Source: Phycisphaerae bacterium
GTDB lineage: Bacteria; Planctomycetota; Phycisphaerae; Sedimentisphaerales; Anaerobacaceae
Direction: 5' to 3'
Length of the DNA: 64,000 bases
Assembly: GCA_017993835.1 (NCBI GenBank)
Contig: JAGOLX010000007.1
Span: 20,913 to 84,912, forward strand
Part shown: positions 52,986-62,997 of the stretch, in pieces
How the letters are laid out: each line of letters starts with the position of its first letter
Position numbering within the stretch: position 1 is the first letter of the stretch
Notes under the pieces: generated by a model
Told to the model about the DNA's origin: nothing
What the model saw: only the letters and a program-made list of their open reading frames with translations
Databases searched by the model: none
Translations under genes and position numbers: made by a program

Positions 52986-54455
52986 TCAGGCGGACTGCCG
53001 CCGGGTCGTCAACAACTGCCTCGTGGCCTCCAGGACTCCCTTCTCCCCCAGGACGAGCACCACATCGCCCGGTTGGAACTCGGTCCCCCCGTTGGGCACG
53101 AGGTACTCGCCATTGCGTTGGATCATGGCAATGAGCGAGCCCTGGGGCAGCCCCAGATGGATGATGGGCCGACCGACCGCGTCGGAATCGGGCGGAACGA
53201 CCAGCTCCATCATCGAGGTGCGAAGGGTCCCCTCGGTCCGCTCGAATTCCAGAGGCATTCGCCTCTTGGGTCGAATGGGCCGGTCCAGTCTCAGCCATCG
53301 GGCGACGCGCGTGAGCGACCGGCCCTGCAGGAGCACCGAGGCGATGACCACGAAGAACACCAGATTGAAGATCATCTCCGCTTTGGGCACCCCGGCCGTC
53401 AGGGGGAATGTCGCCAGCACGATGGGGACGGCTCCGCGAAGGCCAGCCCAGGAGATCAGCAGTTTCTCTCGGAGAGTCAACCCGCTGCGGACGAGACAGG
53501 CGGTGACGGCCAGCGGCCGGGCGATCAACATGAGGAACGTCGACAGCAGGAGCCCCGATCCGATCACCGGCACCAGATGAGACGGGAAGACCTGCAAACC
53601 CAGCGTCATGAACATGGCGATCTGCATGAGCCACGAGAGCCCGTCGTGAAACCGCGCCAGGCTTCGCTTGTGAATGAAATCGGCATTGCCGAGGACCACG
53701 CCCGCGAGGTAGACCGCGAGGAAACCGTTGCCGCCCACCGTCTCGGCGATCCCGAAGGTCAGCAGCACCGTGGCCATGGTGAGGACCGGATACAGCCCCT
53801 CGTATTCCAGGCGGACCCTGTTGAGCAGGCCGATGATGGTCTTGCCCATCAGCATGCCGATCACGCCACCGATGAGCATCTGCTTGAGGAATGCGGGAAG
53901 CGCGGACCACCAGGGCGTCGCGGGATCTCCCAGCAGGCTCAACATCGTGACGGTGAGGAAGATGGCCATCGGGTCGTTGCTGGCGGATTCCAGTTCGAGG
54001 AGCGGCTTGAGCTGTCCCTTCAGACTGACATGGCGGGACCGCAGCACGGCGAAGATGGCCGCGGCGTCCGTGGAAGATATGACCGAGCCCAGCAGCAATC
54101 CCTCCAGCCAGGTGAATTTCAGGACCCAGACCGCGAAGAGACCCACCAGGACCGCCGTTAGCAGGACTCCCGCCGTGGCGAGGATCACGCCGCTGCGGAA
54201 GACCGGGCGGACGCTCTTCCACTCGGTGTCCAGGCCGCCGGCGAACAGGATGTATGCCAACGCGAAGGTGCCGAGAAGACGGACGAGGTGCGGATCGTCG
54301 AAATGGATGCCGCCCGGCCCTTCGGAACCCGCCAACATGCCGACGAGCAGGAACATCAGCAGCGCCGGGACGCCCAGTCGCTCCGAGGCCTTGCTTGCCA
54401 GGACGCTGGCCAGCAGCAGCAGCGCGGTTCCCAGGATTAGGTAGTGTATTGGCAT
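52986..54455 (-). CDS. CvrA/NhaP2-like K+/H+ antiporter with TrkA_C domain
   Basis: 489 residues from MPIHYLILGT. About twelve helices of the CPA1 sodium/hydrogen exchanger type (LLVGMLAGSEGPGGIHFDD, SVISSTDAAAIFAVL, LESASNDPMAI, WAGLRGAVPIVLA) and a C-terminal TrkA_C regulatory domain (about 400-480). The DP pair in ESASNDP is the ion site. These proteins remove K+ or Na+ for H+ and protect from osmotic stress. It stands alone after the TA region. Confidence 0.9.
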   Translation of the reverse strand: MPIHYLILGTALLLLASVLASKASERLGVPALLMFLLVGMLAGSEGPGGIHFDDPHLVRLLGTFALAYILFAGGLDTEWKSVRPVFRSGVILATAGVLLTAVLVGLFAVWVLKFTWLEGLLLGSVISSTDAAAIFAVLRSRHVSLKGQLKPLLELESASNDPMAIFLTVTMLSLLGDPATPWWSALPAFLKQMLIGGVIGMLMGKTIIGLLNRVRLEYEGLYPVLTMATVLLTFGIAETVGGNGFLAVYLAGVVLGNADFIHKRSLARFHDGLSWLMQIAMFMTLGLQVFPSHLVPVIGSGLLLSTFLMLIARPLAVTACLVRSGLTLREKLLISWAGLRGAVPIVLATFPLTAGVPKAEMIFNLVFFVVIASVLLQGRSLTRVARWLRLDRPIRPKRRMPLEFERTEGTLRTSMMELVVPPDSDAVGRPIIHLGLPQGSLIAMIQRNGEYLVPNGGTEFQPGDVVLVLGEKGVLEATRQLLTTRRQSA

Positions 54456-54684
54456 CTTTGCTGCAATTCCCAGCACGGTCCGGCCCCACCCAGGCAGGCA
54501 GCCCATCAGTCGCCGACACGGCGCCAGCGTACGCCGAGTATAGCACGGTGCTCAGGAAAAGTCAGCCAGGGGGGCATGACGGTACTTGCACGCGTGCAGC
54601 AGGAGTCCAGGGCGTCCCTGGACGTAGATGACGCCGTGGGACTCGTCCTGTCCGGCGCTTCGGTCGCTCGATTCGTCGACCGCT

Positions 54685-56061
54685 TCACACGTGCCAGGGG
54701 CTTCGCATGGGGCGGGACAGGAGGCCGTTGGCCTGGTCGTCGTCGAGGAATTTCTCTTTCGCAGGGTCCCAGCGGAGCGGGCGACGGAGCTTGATCGCGA
54801 TTTGCTCCAGCCAGCAGAGCGTGTCGGTGCGGACGGCAATGTCGATCGGCGCGGCCGGCTGCGTTCGGCCCTTGACTGCGTCGACGAAATTGACGTGGTG
54901 GTTGTCGCTCTTGAACAGATGGATGTCGTTCGGGCCCAGCTTGACCTTGAGCAGCGACTTGGGATTCGCGTCGATCCGCTCGCGATCCACGTGGACCCAG
55001 CCTTCGCTGCCGAGGAACAGGACGCCGTGGCCGTGCCCGCCTGTCTGCAGTGGGTGCTTCTTGGCGGTGGCGTCATCCATGTGGACGAGCGTCACGCCGT
55101 TGGCGTAGCGGTTCTGGACCTGCCAGCTCGTGGCGCAGTCGGTGAGCATGTCCTCGGGGAATACGCCGGCGCCCTCGATCTCCGTCGGCCCGGACAGTTC
55201 CGTGCCGTTACCCCACTGTGCGATGTCGAGATGGTGAACGCCCCAGTTGCCGATCATGCCGATGCAGTAGTCCGAGATGCAGTACCAGATGCTCCAGCCT
55301 CCCCAGCCGCCTGGGGTCCGCGGCGTATCGGTGTAGGGCCGGCATCGCTCGTAGCAGTAGGGCGCCATGGGGGCAGGGCCCAGCCACATTTCATAATCCA
55401 GTTCCGGCGGCACCGGCTCGGTGGGCTGCTTCGGGCAGGTCCAACTGCCGGGCACGCCCACGAGGATCGTCTTCAGTTGGCCGATCTTGCCGTTGCGGAC
55501 CAGTTCGCACGCCTGGCGGAAGAAGCCGCCGGAACGCTGCTGAGTCCCGAACTGAAAGACCACGCCGCTCTCGTGTATGGCCTTCTGGACGGCCTTCGCG
55601 GCCTGGAAGCTCCAGCCCATCGGCTTCTCGCAGTACATGTGCTTGGCTTGCTTGGCGGCCTCGATTGCGATCAGCGGATGCCAGTGGTCGGGCGCTGTAA
55701 TCTGCACGGCGTCGATGTCCTTGCGCGCGGTGATCTCGCGGAAATCCCTGGACGCGGCACAATCCGAGTTGTCGTACCATGTGTCCACGACCTGCTTGCC
55801 TTTCTGGAGCTGGGTCTGATGGACATCACAGACGGCGACCACGCGCACTTCCGGGTTGCCCAGGAAGGCCCGCATGTTGCCGGTGCCCTGGATGCCCAGG
55901 CCGATGCAGGCCAGGGCGATCCGATTGCTCGGCGCCTGCGTCCCGAAGACCGAGGACGGCACGATCGCCGGCAACGACACGCCGGCCGTCACTGCAGCGG
56001 CAGACCGGAGAAACTCGCGACGACTCCATCGATCCATTCGAACCCTCTTCTGACGCATCAT
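54685..56061 (-). CDS. Gfo/Idh/MocA-family oxidoreductase with Tat signal
   Basis: 458 residues. A Tat signal, SRREFLRSAAAVTAG (about 13-27), exports the folded enzyme. The NAD(P)-binding part begins IALACIGLGIQGTGNMRAF and the family EKP motif is CEKPMG (about 143-148). It oxidises or reduces a sugar or inositol-like substrate, often at C3 to a 3-keto sugar. It is first-read neighbour of two PmoA-like fusion genes, so it probably works in sugar turnover at the cell surface (inference). Confidence 0.9.
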   Translation of the reverse strand: MMRQKRVRMDRWSRREFLRSAAAVTAGVSLPAIVPSSVFGTQAPSNRIALACIGLGIQGTGNMRAFLGNPEVRVVAVCDVHQTQLQKGKQVVDTWYDNSDCAASRDFREITARKDIDAVQITAPDHWHPLIAIEAAKQAKHMYCEKPMGWSFQAAKAVQKAIHESGVVFQFGTQQRSGGFFRQACELVRNGKIGQLKTILVGVPGSWTCPKQPTEPVPPELDYEMWLGPAPMAPYCYERCRPYTDTPRTPGGWGGWSIWYCISDYCIGMIGNWGVHHLDIAQWGNGTELSGPTEIEGAGVFPEDMLTDCATSWQVQNRYANGVTLVHMDDATAKKHPLQTGGHGHGVLFLGSEGWVHVDRERIDANPKSLLKVKLGPNDIHLFKSDNHHVNFVDAVKGRTQPAAPIDIAVRTDTLCWLEQIAIKLRRPLRWDPAKEKFLDDDQANGLLSRPMRSPWHV

Positions 56062-56076
56062 ATGATCCTCTCGATT

Positions 56077-58212
56077 TCAGTTGTGTGGTGTCACGACCTG
56101 GGGACCCTGGCCCGCGGTTAGGGTGAATGTGTCGCGAGAAACGGAGCCATCCGCGTTCTTCCGCGTCACGCGGTAGTCGCCGTGGAAGCCCTGGAAGGCG
56201 AAGACGCCTGCGGAGTCGGTGCTGCCCGAGACGTTTGTGGACCACTCGGCCATGAGCGACTCGAAGCGCTTGCCTGCCTCGTTCAGAGTCCAATCCCTGT
56301 GAGCCAGGCCGCCGGTGGGTCCACGCCAGGAGTTGCCCGCCCAGAAGACCCAGGCCATGATGCCCTCGACGGCCGGATGGCTGTAGGCGGTGCGGTAGAC
56401 CAGCTCCAGCCTGTCCGCGTTGACCTTCTCGTCCGCGTCGGCCGTGTCGAACTCGCTGATCCAGATCGGAAGACCCAGCGTCGCCACCTTGTCGAGCCGC
56501 TGCTTGACGACCTGCGGATGCGCGAGGATGTCCTCGGACCAGAGGTGGCCCTGGATGCCGACGCCGTCGATGGGGGCGCCCTGCTCGATCAGTCGTCGGA
56601 TGTCCGCGACGTACTCGTCGGTCTGGACCGCGGTGAAGTCCTTGTCCACCGACAGGATATTGAACTCGTTCACGAAGAGCTTCGCGTTCGGATCGAGCTC
56701 CCGCGCCCGCTTGTACATCCAGACGTGGATGTCTGCGCCGAGGCGGTCTTTGAAGAACGAGCCGTGCAGCATTTCGTTGTCCACGTCCCAGTGGACGAAC
56801 GCGCCGCGGAAGTGGCTGACCGCGCTGTCCATGCGGTACTCGACCGCAGCCTTCAGCGGATCGCCATCGAGCTGCGTGAGCCAGCGGGGCTGCCATTTCT
56901 GAGGTTCCCAGAAGATGCAGTGGCCACGCATGGGGATGCCGTTCTCGCGGCACCACTGGACGATGGCGTCGGCTGCGGCGTAGTCGTCGTGGCCGGGCCC
57001 TCTGCCATTGTAGTACCACTTCGATTCGTTCTCGAAGACCGCCCAGTTGAAATGCGACTTGAAGAACTCGCGGTACTGGGCGTTCCGCAGCAGAGCGGTG
57101 CTCACCGCGGCGCCGAAGGGGAAGGCCTTGCGGGTCTGGCGAACCTCGACCGCCGCGCCCGCCAGAGGCTTGCCCTCGCCATCGACGACACGAATCTGCA
57201 CCGGACGCTGGCGGATCTCCTTGATGCGAGCGTCTGCCTCTGCTCGCCACGAGGCGTCCTGGCTCTTCCCTATATAGTCGGCGTAGCGGCCGGCCAGTTC
57301 CTCCCGAGACGGCATCTCGCCCCGGCCGATCCAGAATCGATATCGTACCGTCAGGGCGCCGCCCTTCTCGATGGCGCTCTTGCAGAACGCCCCGAATCGC
57401 CCATAGTCGCGATAGGCGGACCAGACTGTCTCCTTCGGGTTGTCGGGGTGGTTCATCTGCTGGACAAAATACGGCCTGCCGCCCAGGCCATACGACATCG
57501 CCACCCAGGGCAAGTCCTTGTCCTTGCGCGGGTCGATCCCTTCGGCGTGGAACAGGTACTTTGCCTTACCCTCCGCCGGCCCGGTCGACACGTCATTGTG
57601 CGCCCGGTAGTGGGCGCCGGCATGCTCGGGATCGCCGTCGAGGACCACATCGCCCCGAACCGCTTTGAGTTCGCTCTCGAAGTCGATCAGGATGACGGTC
57701 TGACCATCCGGTCTCCATGCCACGACTTGCCGGCGCTCCACGAGGATCGGTTCGCCCGCGGGATCGTTCCAGTGCACGATGGAGACACATTGTGCCGTGT
57801 CGGGATCGACCGTCATCTTCTCGAACCGCTGGTGAATCTGAGCTCCATGCGGCATGTGCCACAGATCGTACCGCTGTCCCTCGAATGTCACGCGATTCCA
57901 GCCGATGAAGATCCCCCGGTGGTGCGGATAGAGGACTTGGTCGGCCACGTAAGGTTGCTCGCCGTCCGGGCCGTTGGTCAGTCGCAGTTCGCCGTCATAG
58001 ATGTGGCAGAACGGCTTGTAGGTTTTGAAACGCCGCTGCGGCGAGCACGGATCCCACGCATACAGGTAGCGCAGGACCGGGCTGCCGTTGAAGGACAGGT
58101 CCAGGTATTCGCCCGGCTTGTCCTGGAAGGCAAACCCTTGCGCCCCTGCCACGGGCGCGAAGAGGGCGACTCCAATGCTCATTGCGACGATCAGATACAT
58201 AGTCCTTCTCAT
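56077..58212 (-). CDS. PmoA/DUF6807-like plus GH10 fusion enzyme, secreted
   Basis: 711 residues from ATG 58212 (GGAG 6 nt upstream). Signal peptide about 1-24. Residues about 25-315 resemble the DUF6807 (PmoA) domain (QVLYPHHRGIFIGWNRVTFEG). Residues about 335-660 are a GH10 xylanase-type barrel: acid/base in HWDVDNEM (E480) and nucleophile in WISEFD (E587). A short C-terminal beta segment follows. It should cut xylan or a related beta-glycan, with a second domain of unclear activity. The fusion is discussed in the findings. Confidence 0.88.
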   Translation of the reverse strand: MRRTMYLIVAMSIGVALFAPVAGAQGFAFQDKPGEYLDLSFNGSPVLRYLYAWDPCSPQRRFKTYKPFCHIYDGELRLTNGPDGEQPYVADQVLYPHHRGIFIGWNRVTFEGQRYDLWHMPHGAQIHQRFEKMTVDPDTAQCVSIVHWNDPAGEPILVERRQVVAWRPDGQTVILIDFESELKAVRGDVVLDGDPEHAGAHYRAHNDVSTGPAEGKAKYLFHAEGIDPRKDKDLPWVAMSYGLGGRPYFVQQMNHPDNPKETVWSAYRDYGRFGAFCKSAIEKGGALTVRYRFWIGRGEMPSREELAGRYADYIGKSQDASWRAEADARIKEIRQRPVQIRVVDGEGKPLAGAAVEVRQTRKAFPFGAAVSTALLRNAQYREFFKSHFNWAVFENESKWYYNGRGPGHDDYAAADAIVQWCRENGIPMRGHCIFWEPQKWQPRWLTQLDGDPLKAAVEYRMDSAVSHFRGAFVHWDVDNEMLHGSFFKDRLGADIHVWMYKRARELDPNAKLFVNEFNILSVDKDFTAVQTDEYVADIRRLIEQGAPIDGVGIQGHLWSEDILAHPQVVKQRLDKVATLGLPIWISEFDTADADEKVNADRLELVYRTAYSHPAVEGIMAWVFWAGNSWRGPTGGLAHRDWTLNEAGKRFESLMAEWSTNVSGSTDSAGVFAFQGFHGDYRVTRKNADGSVSRDTFTLTAGQGPQVVTPHN

Positions 58213-58316
58213 ATCCTGCTCCTTTCCGACAACTCGCATGGTTTCCGGTGATGCCAAGTCCTTCGGCATGGTGGCTACCGCCCGGCGTCAAACCATCAAC
58301 TATCCATCATCGATCG

Positions 58317-60188
58317 TCAATCCAAGGTCGCCATCCAGAGGTTCCGGAAGCTGACCGCGTTGCCGTGGTCCTGCAGTAGGATGGGGGCGGGGTTCGGGCC
58401 TTCCGGCTGGCCCGCGCCGGTCTTGCGCGGGACCTCGACGTCGTCGTGGATCAATATGCCATTCTGGAAGACCGTGATCCGTGCGTTCTGGACTTTCCGT
58501 GCGTTCTCGCCCTCGCCGGCGTAGCGGGCCGCGTGGAAGAGAATGTCATACGTCTGCCACTCGCCCGGCTGCTTGCAGACGTTCCGGTCCGGGGCTCTGA
58601 ACGTGTAGATGCTCCCGCACTCGTTGTTCTTCGGCTCCAGGCCGAACGAGTCGAGGATCTGCAGTTCGTAGCGGCGCTGGATGTAGATCCCGCTGTTGCC
58701 TCGTCCCTGGCCCTTCACGTCCGCCGGCAGGACCGGGGTCTTGAACTCCGCGTGCAGCATGAAGTCCTTCACGTCTCGCTTCGTCATGATGCTGCCGGCG
58801 CCCGGTACGATCTGCATCGCGCCGTCGGCGATGGTCCAGCCGATCTCGCTGCCGTCCTGCTTTTGCCACTGGGAGAAGTCCTGGCCGTCGAAGAGGGGGA
58901 TGGCCCCCGCGGGCTTTGCGAATTCGACCTTCACCTGCGGCGGCTCCGCATAGTCCCGCCAGATCCGCTCGATCTCGTTCACGTCGGGTTTGCCCTCGTG
59001 GACGTACCAGCGATAGCGGAAGACGTGGTCCTCGCCCGGCTTCATCTCCCAGGCGCCCGCCTGCGACGGGCAGAAGTTGAAGAAGATGTAGTTGTCGGGC
59101 TCGGGCCACAGGCGCATCGGCTCGGGGTGCTGGAAGTTCTTCGGATTGCTGAAGAATGTCACGCCCTCCCATTGGCCGTCGATGCAGCCGGCGCTGTCGC
59201 ACCAGCGGGCCCGCGTGCTGTGGCCGTCGGTGCGGGTCTTGCCCTCGCTGGTCAGGTTGGCGGCGTTCGGGCCCTTCCACTGGCGGGTCGCGCGAAAGCC
59301 GAGCCCGCCGTAGCGGTACTCGTCCTGGATCAGCGGCTGATCTGCGACGCACCGCTGCGTGGACTGGAAATCGACCAGCCAGTAGCCTTTATCGGGCCCG
59401 CCCACGTTGTAGACGCGGACGTCCCAGACCTCTTTCAGGATTGTCTGCTCGCCTTTGGAGGTCTTGAGGGCGACGTGGTCCTGCTCCGACTGGAAGCCGC
59501 CGTAGACGGCGCCGCCGGTCGTGGAGACGAACTTCGAGAAGCGAACGGTCCCGGTTCCGTCGCCGACGTTCCAAAAATCGACCATCTTGCCCTCGAAGGT
59601 CGTGTGGGTCCAGGGCATCCAGATGCCGAGGTGATGGATATGGTCCGGCGGGTGGATGTCCGTCAGCACGTTGCCTTTGGGCGACCACAGCGGGTGAATG
59701 AACGCGTTGTGGTAGTACAGGGGCCGACGGGCCTCCGGGATTCTACCCATATTCTCTGGCGGCGGGACCATCGCGTGATGGTATTGCAGCACCTTGTCGT
59801 CGCCGACGCTGACCTGAAGGACTTTGTCGTCCTGGCAGACCTTGACCGCCCGTTCGGCCGTCGCGGTTCCGGGAACCAGTTCGTAGGTCCGCGTCTGGCC
59901 GGCCGGCAGCGTTCCCGCGACGATCCAGTGGAGCTTGGGCGTCGGGCCTTGCTCGATCTGCGAGGGGATCGTCACGCGATCCGTCCCGCCGCGGACCTCC
60001 TGCAGGGACAGGGGCAGACCCTTCGCCGCCTGGGGCACCGTCGCCAGCGAGATCGAGACGGGCGTGTCGGTCCGGGCGTGCGCCCCAGCCTCGACGGTGA
60101 TCGTCGCCAACGGCTCCGCGGCTATCGTCGCAAGAGGGAGAATCATCAGGAATATGCCAATGGTGATTGCGGACAAGCGTGACTGCAT
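58317..60188 (-). CDS. PmoA/DUF6807-like plus DUF1080 fusion protein, secreted
   Basis: 623 residues from ATG 60188 (AAAGGAG 7 nt upstream). Signal peptide about 1-23. Residues about 25-395 match DUF6807/PmoA (PLYYHNAFIHPLWSPKGNVL, DIHPPDHIHHLGIWMPWTH). Residues about 415-620 match DUF1080, the 3-keto-disaccharide hydrolase domain (IPLFDGQDFSQWQKQDG, LQDHGNAVSFRNLW). DUF1080 proteins split 3-keto-glycosides made by Gfo/Idh/MocA enzymes, which fits the neighbour at 54685. It is one step of an oxidative sugar-cleavage route (inference). Confidence 0.88.
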   Translation of the reverse strand: MQSRLSAITIGIFLMILPLATIAAEPLATITVEAGAHARTDTPVSISLATVPQAAKGLPLSLQEVRGGTDRVTIPSQIEQGPTPKLHWIVAGTLPAGQTRTYELVPGTATAERAVKVCQDDKVLQVSVGDDKVLQYHHAMVPPPENMGRIPEARRPLYYHNAFIHPLWSPKGNVLTDIHPPDHIHHLGIWMPWTHTTFEGKMVDFWNVGDGTGTVRFSKFVSTTGGAVYGGFQSEQDHVALKTSKGEQTILKEVWDVRVYNVGGPDKGYWLVDFQSTQRCVADQPLIQDEYRYGGLGFRATRQWKGPNAANLTSEGKTRTDGHSTRARWCDSAGCIDGQWEGVTFFSNPKNFQHPEPMRLWPEPDNYIFFNFCPSQAGAWEMKPGEDHVFRYRWYVHEGKPDVNEIERIWRDYAEPPQVKVEFAKPAGAIPLFDGQDFSQWQKQDGSEIGWTIADGAMQIVPGAGSIMTKRDVKDFMLHAEFKTPVLPADVKGQGRGNSGIYIQRRYELQILDSFGLEPKNNECGSIYTFRAPDRNVCKQPGEWQTYDILFHAARYAGEGENARKVQNARITVFQNGILIHDDVEVPRKTGAGQPEGPNPAPILLQDHGNAVSFRNLWMATLD

Positions 60189-60394
60189 CGCAATGCTCCT
60201 TTCTGAACGAGCGACCCGGGTCCCTCGGGACCCCACCCTTACGCACCGATCCCTCCGCTACCCAAAGACGGATTCTACCCGCCGATTATTCCCAGGGCAA
60301 GGGAGCGACGCGAGGCGACATTCGGATTGACGGTCGCAGGCGTGGTCGCATACCATTGCCCAAAACGGATTCTATCCCTTGGAGGTATGATGCC

Positions 60395-61684
60395 ATGACC
60401 AGATCGAAATGCGTTCTCCTATGTGCCTTGGCGGTTGTGATTGCCCTGGCTCCGCTGGCAGCGGCGCAGGGACTGCCCAAAGTGTCACCCAAGTCCGTCG
60501 GCCTGTCCCAAGACCGACTGGACCGAATCACCGCAGTGATGCAGAAGCACGTGGACGAGGGCCTCCTGGCCGGCGCGGTTGCGGCAGTCGCTCGCGAGGG
60601 CAAGGTCGCGTACTTTCAGTGCGTCGGCATGCAAGACCGCGAGAAGGGCGTCGAGATGAATCCGCAGACGATCTTCCGAATCGCTTCGATGTCCAAGGCC
60701 ATCACGAGCGTCGCTGCGATGATGCTCTATGAGGAAGGGAAATTCCAGCTCAAGGATCCGGTCTCGAAGTTCATTCCGGAATTCGCGAATGTCAAGGTCC
60801 TCGCGACCGCGGGTGGTGCCTCCGCCCAGGATGGGCTCGTCCCCGCGAAGCGTCCGATCACGATCCGCCACCTCCTGACGCACACCTCCGGCCTGACCTA
60901 CCAATGGGACGACCGGGTGGGCAAGCTCTACGCGGACGCGGGGATCACGCACGGCCTGATTCAGGACGAGGACCTGCTCGCCGACGACATGAAAAAACTG
61001 GCCCAGATCCCGCTGGTACACCAGCCGGGCGAGGCCTTCACCTACAGCCTTTCGACGGACGTGCTCGGCCGGGTGGTCGAGGTTGTCTCGGGCATGCCCT
61101 TCGACGAGTTCCTCCAGAAGCGGATCTTCGGGCCGCTCAAGATGAACGACACCGGTTTCCGCCTGCCCGAGGGCAAGGTATCGCGACTCGCGGCGGTCTA
61201 TGCCCCCGACCCGAGTGGCGGCCTGACGCGTCTGCCCAACGGCATCCTCGGCGAAGGCAACATGAAGGCCACGGTGACCTATCCCTACGAAGGGACGCAT
61301 CGCTACCGCTCCGGCGGCGGCGGGCTGTGCTCGACGGTTCCGGACTACGCACGGTTCATTCAGATGCTGCTCAACGGCGGCGAGCTGGACGGCGTTCGTC
61401 TGCTCAGCCGCAAGACAGTCGAATTGATGACCACGGACCACGTCGGCGAGCTGAACCAAGGCTCCGGCTTCGGCCTGGGCTTCGGCATCACGCGGAACCT
61501 CCGCGAGGCAGGCGAGTCCACCAGCGTCGGCGCCTACCGCTGGGGCGGCTACTGGTACACGACCTTCTTCATCGACCCCGCTGAGAAATTGATCGGCGTC
61601 TGCATGGCCCAGATCAGCCCGAGCGGCAAGGCCACCCTCAACGACCAGTTCGAGGCCCTTGCCCACCAGGCAATCATCGACTGA
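60395..61684 (+). CDS. Secreted serine hydrolase of the beta-lactamase/DD-peptidase fold
   Basis: 429 residues. GGAGG precedes the ATG at 60395. Signal peptide about 1-25. Class C-like motifs: S98-M-S-K101, Y217 in FTYSLSTD, HTSGL and a GGGGL near the third box. Proteins of this type cleave beta-lactams, D-peptides or esters; the sequence alone cannot decide. It diverges from the sugar cluster and may not be part of it. Confidence 0.85.
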   Translation: MTRSKCVLLCALAVVIALAPLAAAQGLPKVSPKSVGLSQDRLDRITAVMQKHVDEGLLAGAVAAVAREGKVAYFQCVGMQDREKGVEMNPQTIFRIASMSKAITSVAAMMLYEEGKFQLKDPVSKFIPEFANVKVLATAGGASAQDGLVPAKRPITIRHLLTHTSGLTYQWDDRVGKLYADAGITHGLIQDEDLLADDMKKLAQIPLVHQPGEAFTYSLSTDVLGRVVEVVSGMPFDEFLQKRIFGPLKMNDTGFRLPEGKVSRLAAVYAPDPSGGLTRLPNGILGEGNMKATVTYPYEGTHRYRSGGGGLCSTVPDYARFIQMLLNGGELDGVRLLSRKTVELMTTDHVGELNQGSGFGLGFGITRNLREAGESTSVGAYRWGGYWYTTFFIDPAEKLIGVCMAQISPSGKATLNDQFEALAHQAIID

Positions 61685-61694
61685 GGACGGATGT

Positions 61695-61889
61695 CTACTC
61701 CCAATACCAGACGGTGACCACGCCGTCGCACTGGTCATCGCTGTGGGAGATGCTGATGACCCGGTCGGGCCCAAGCCGGGAGGCGAAGTCCGCGGCCTGT
61801 TGGAACAGCGCGGGCCAGGTCGTGAACATTCCTCTGAAGACCTCGAACTTCACGGTCTTGCGGATGTCTCTTGGATTTGTCGTATTCAT
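61695..61889 (-). CDS. Small conserved protein of unknown function
   Basis: 64 residues; AAGGGAG lies 4 nt before the ATG at 61889. A compact alpha/beta unit, FTTWPALFQQAADFASRLGP and ISISHSDDQCDGVVTVWYW. I recall similar small proteins in other planctomycetes but no function. It ends 11 nt from the serine hydrolase stop, converging. Confidence 0.75.
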   Translation of the reverse strand: MNTTNPRDIRKTVKFEVFRGMFTTWPALFQQAADFASRLGPDRVISISHSDDQCDGVVTVWYWE

Positions 61890-62003
61890 ACTTCTCCCTT
61901 CGGTCTTTGTGTGTCGCGTTCTGTTCAGAAGACCCCTCTATGATACCCGCCACGCGTGAGCAGGGAAATAGCGGCGTGCTGCCCCCGTCGTACACGAGGA
62001 GTT

Positions 62004-62032
62004 TTGCAGGGACAACTGTGCGACGATACAAT
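62004..62032 (+). promoter_or_regulatory. Promoter candidate for the gene at 62132
   Basis: TTGCAG (62004-62009) and TACAAT (62027-62032) with a 17-nt spacer, about 93 nt before the ATG. The -35 is weak. Confidence 0.35.
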
Positions 62033-62131
62033 ATGCGCCGGCGGGGCGGTGGATGGAATCGCATGGACGTGTGAGACCGACTGTGGAGTTGGAATCGCGG
62101 CGGGCAGGCTGTGACGCATGGAGGTACCGCA

Positions 62132-62995
62132 ATGAGAATCCCGAGGCACTGGACGAAGGGCTCCTACACAGGGCGGGATGACCAAGGCAAGGAAGTCACA
62201 TACAGTGCCTGGGGCTGGTCTCTCGACAGCCCGGGCGCAGCGAAGGAAGATGCGATCGCGCGGGCCAGACGCATCTTTGACCACCTCGTCAATGGCAAGG
62301 ATCTCGGCACGTACGAGTACTCCGACCGCCCGCTGCGAGAGGAGATCGTCGAGACGCTGCAGGACGGCGGCAAGGAGGTCGCCATCGTCACCCGCAATCG
62401 CTACGGCGCGCTCGTGCTCAACGCGGCGTCGGTGTTGTTTGCCGATGTGGACTACCCTCGCGTCAGGGCAACCGGGCCGTGGGACGCGGTCCTTCTGGTC
62501 TTCTCCGGGGCGCGCAGGCGGCGGCGGGCTGCCGCCCTCCAGGAGGCCACGTTGGCAGCGGTGCGGGAATGGTCGCAGGAGAATCCCAGTCAGGCGTTTC
62601 GCATCTATCGCACGCGGGCCGGCCTGCGGCTGCTCTTCGTGGACAAGCTCTACGAGCCGAAGTCCGAGGAGACGGGCCGGATTCTCTTGGAACTGGGCAG
62701 CGACCCGCTCTATCGCACGCTCACGCTGAAACAGGAATGCTTCCGGGCGCGTCTGACGCCCAAGCCTTGGCGGTGCGGCTGCAAGAATCCGCCGCATCAG
62801 TATCCCTGGAAAGACCCGCAGGCGGAGCGGGCGTATCGCGACTGGGAACGGAGGTACGAACAGGCGTCGCGACGGTACGGAGTCTGCGAGTTCGTGGAGG
62901 CCTGCGGCGCCGTCGCTTCCAACGATGTGATCGGTGCGGTTGTGGAGTTACACGACCGCCGGACCGGCGGTGGTCCGGACATGGAACTGGCCTAG
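62132..62995 (+). CDS. Conserved hypothetical protein
   Basis: 287 residues. GGAGG precedes the ATG at 62132. The N-terminal part is alpha/beta with WGWSLDSPGAAKEDAIARARR. The later part has IYRTRAGLRLLFVDKLYEP and ECFRARLTPKPWRCGC, which I recall from hypothetical proteins but cannot name. Cys C254/C256 and a nearby Cys pair (VCEFVEACG) might bind a metal. No neighbour suggests a role. Confidence 0.75.
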   Translation: MRIPRHWTKGSYTGRDDQGKEVTYSAWGWSLDSPGAAKEDAIARARRIFDHLVNGKDLGTYEYSDRPLREEIVETLQDGGKEVAIVTRNRYGALVLNAASVLFADVDYPRVRATGPWDAVLLVFSGARRRRRAAALQEATLAAVREWSQENPSQAFRIYRTRAGLRLLFVDKLYEPKSEETGRILLELGSDPLYRTLTLKQECFRARLTPKPWRCGCKNPPHQYPWKDPQAERAYRDWERRYEQASRRYGVCEFVEACGAVASNDVIGAVVELHDRRTGGGPDMELA

Positions 62996-62997
62996 TC

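Noticed and set aside
56182-60182. Two long plus-strand frames (689 and 578 residues)
   Set aside because: Shadows of the GH10 and DUF1080 fusion genes; no family motif.
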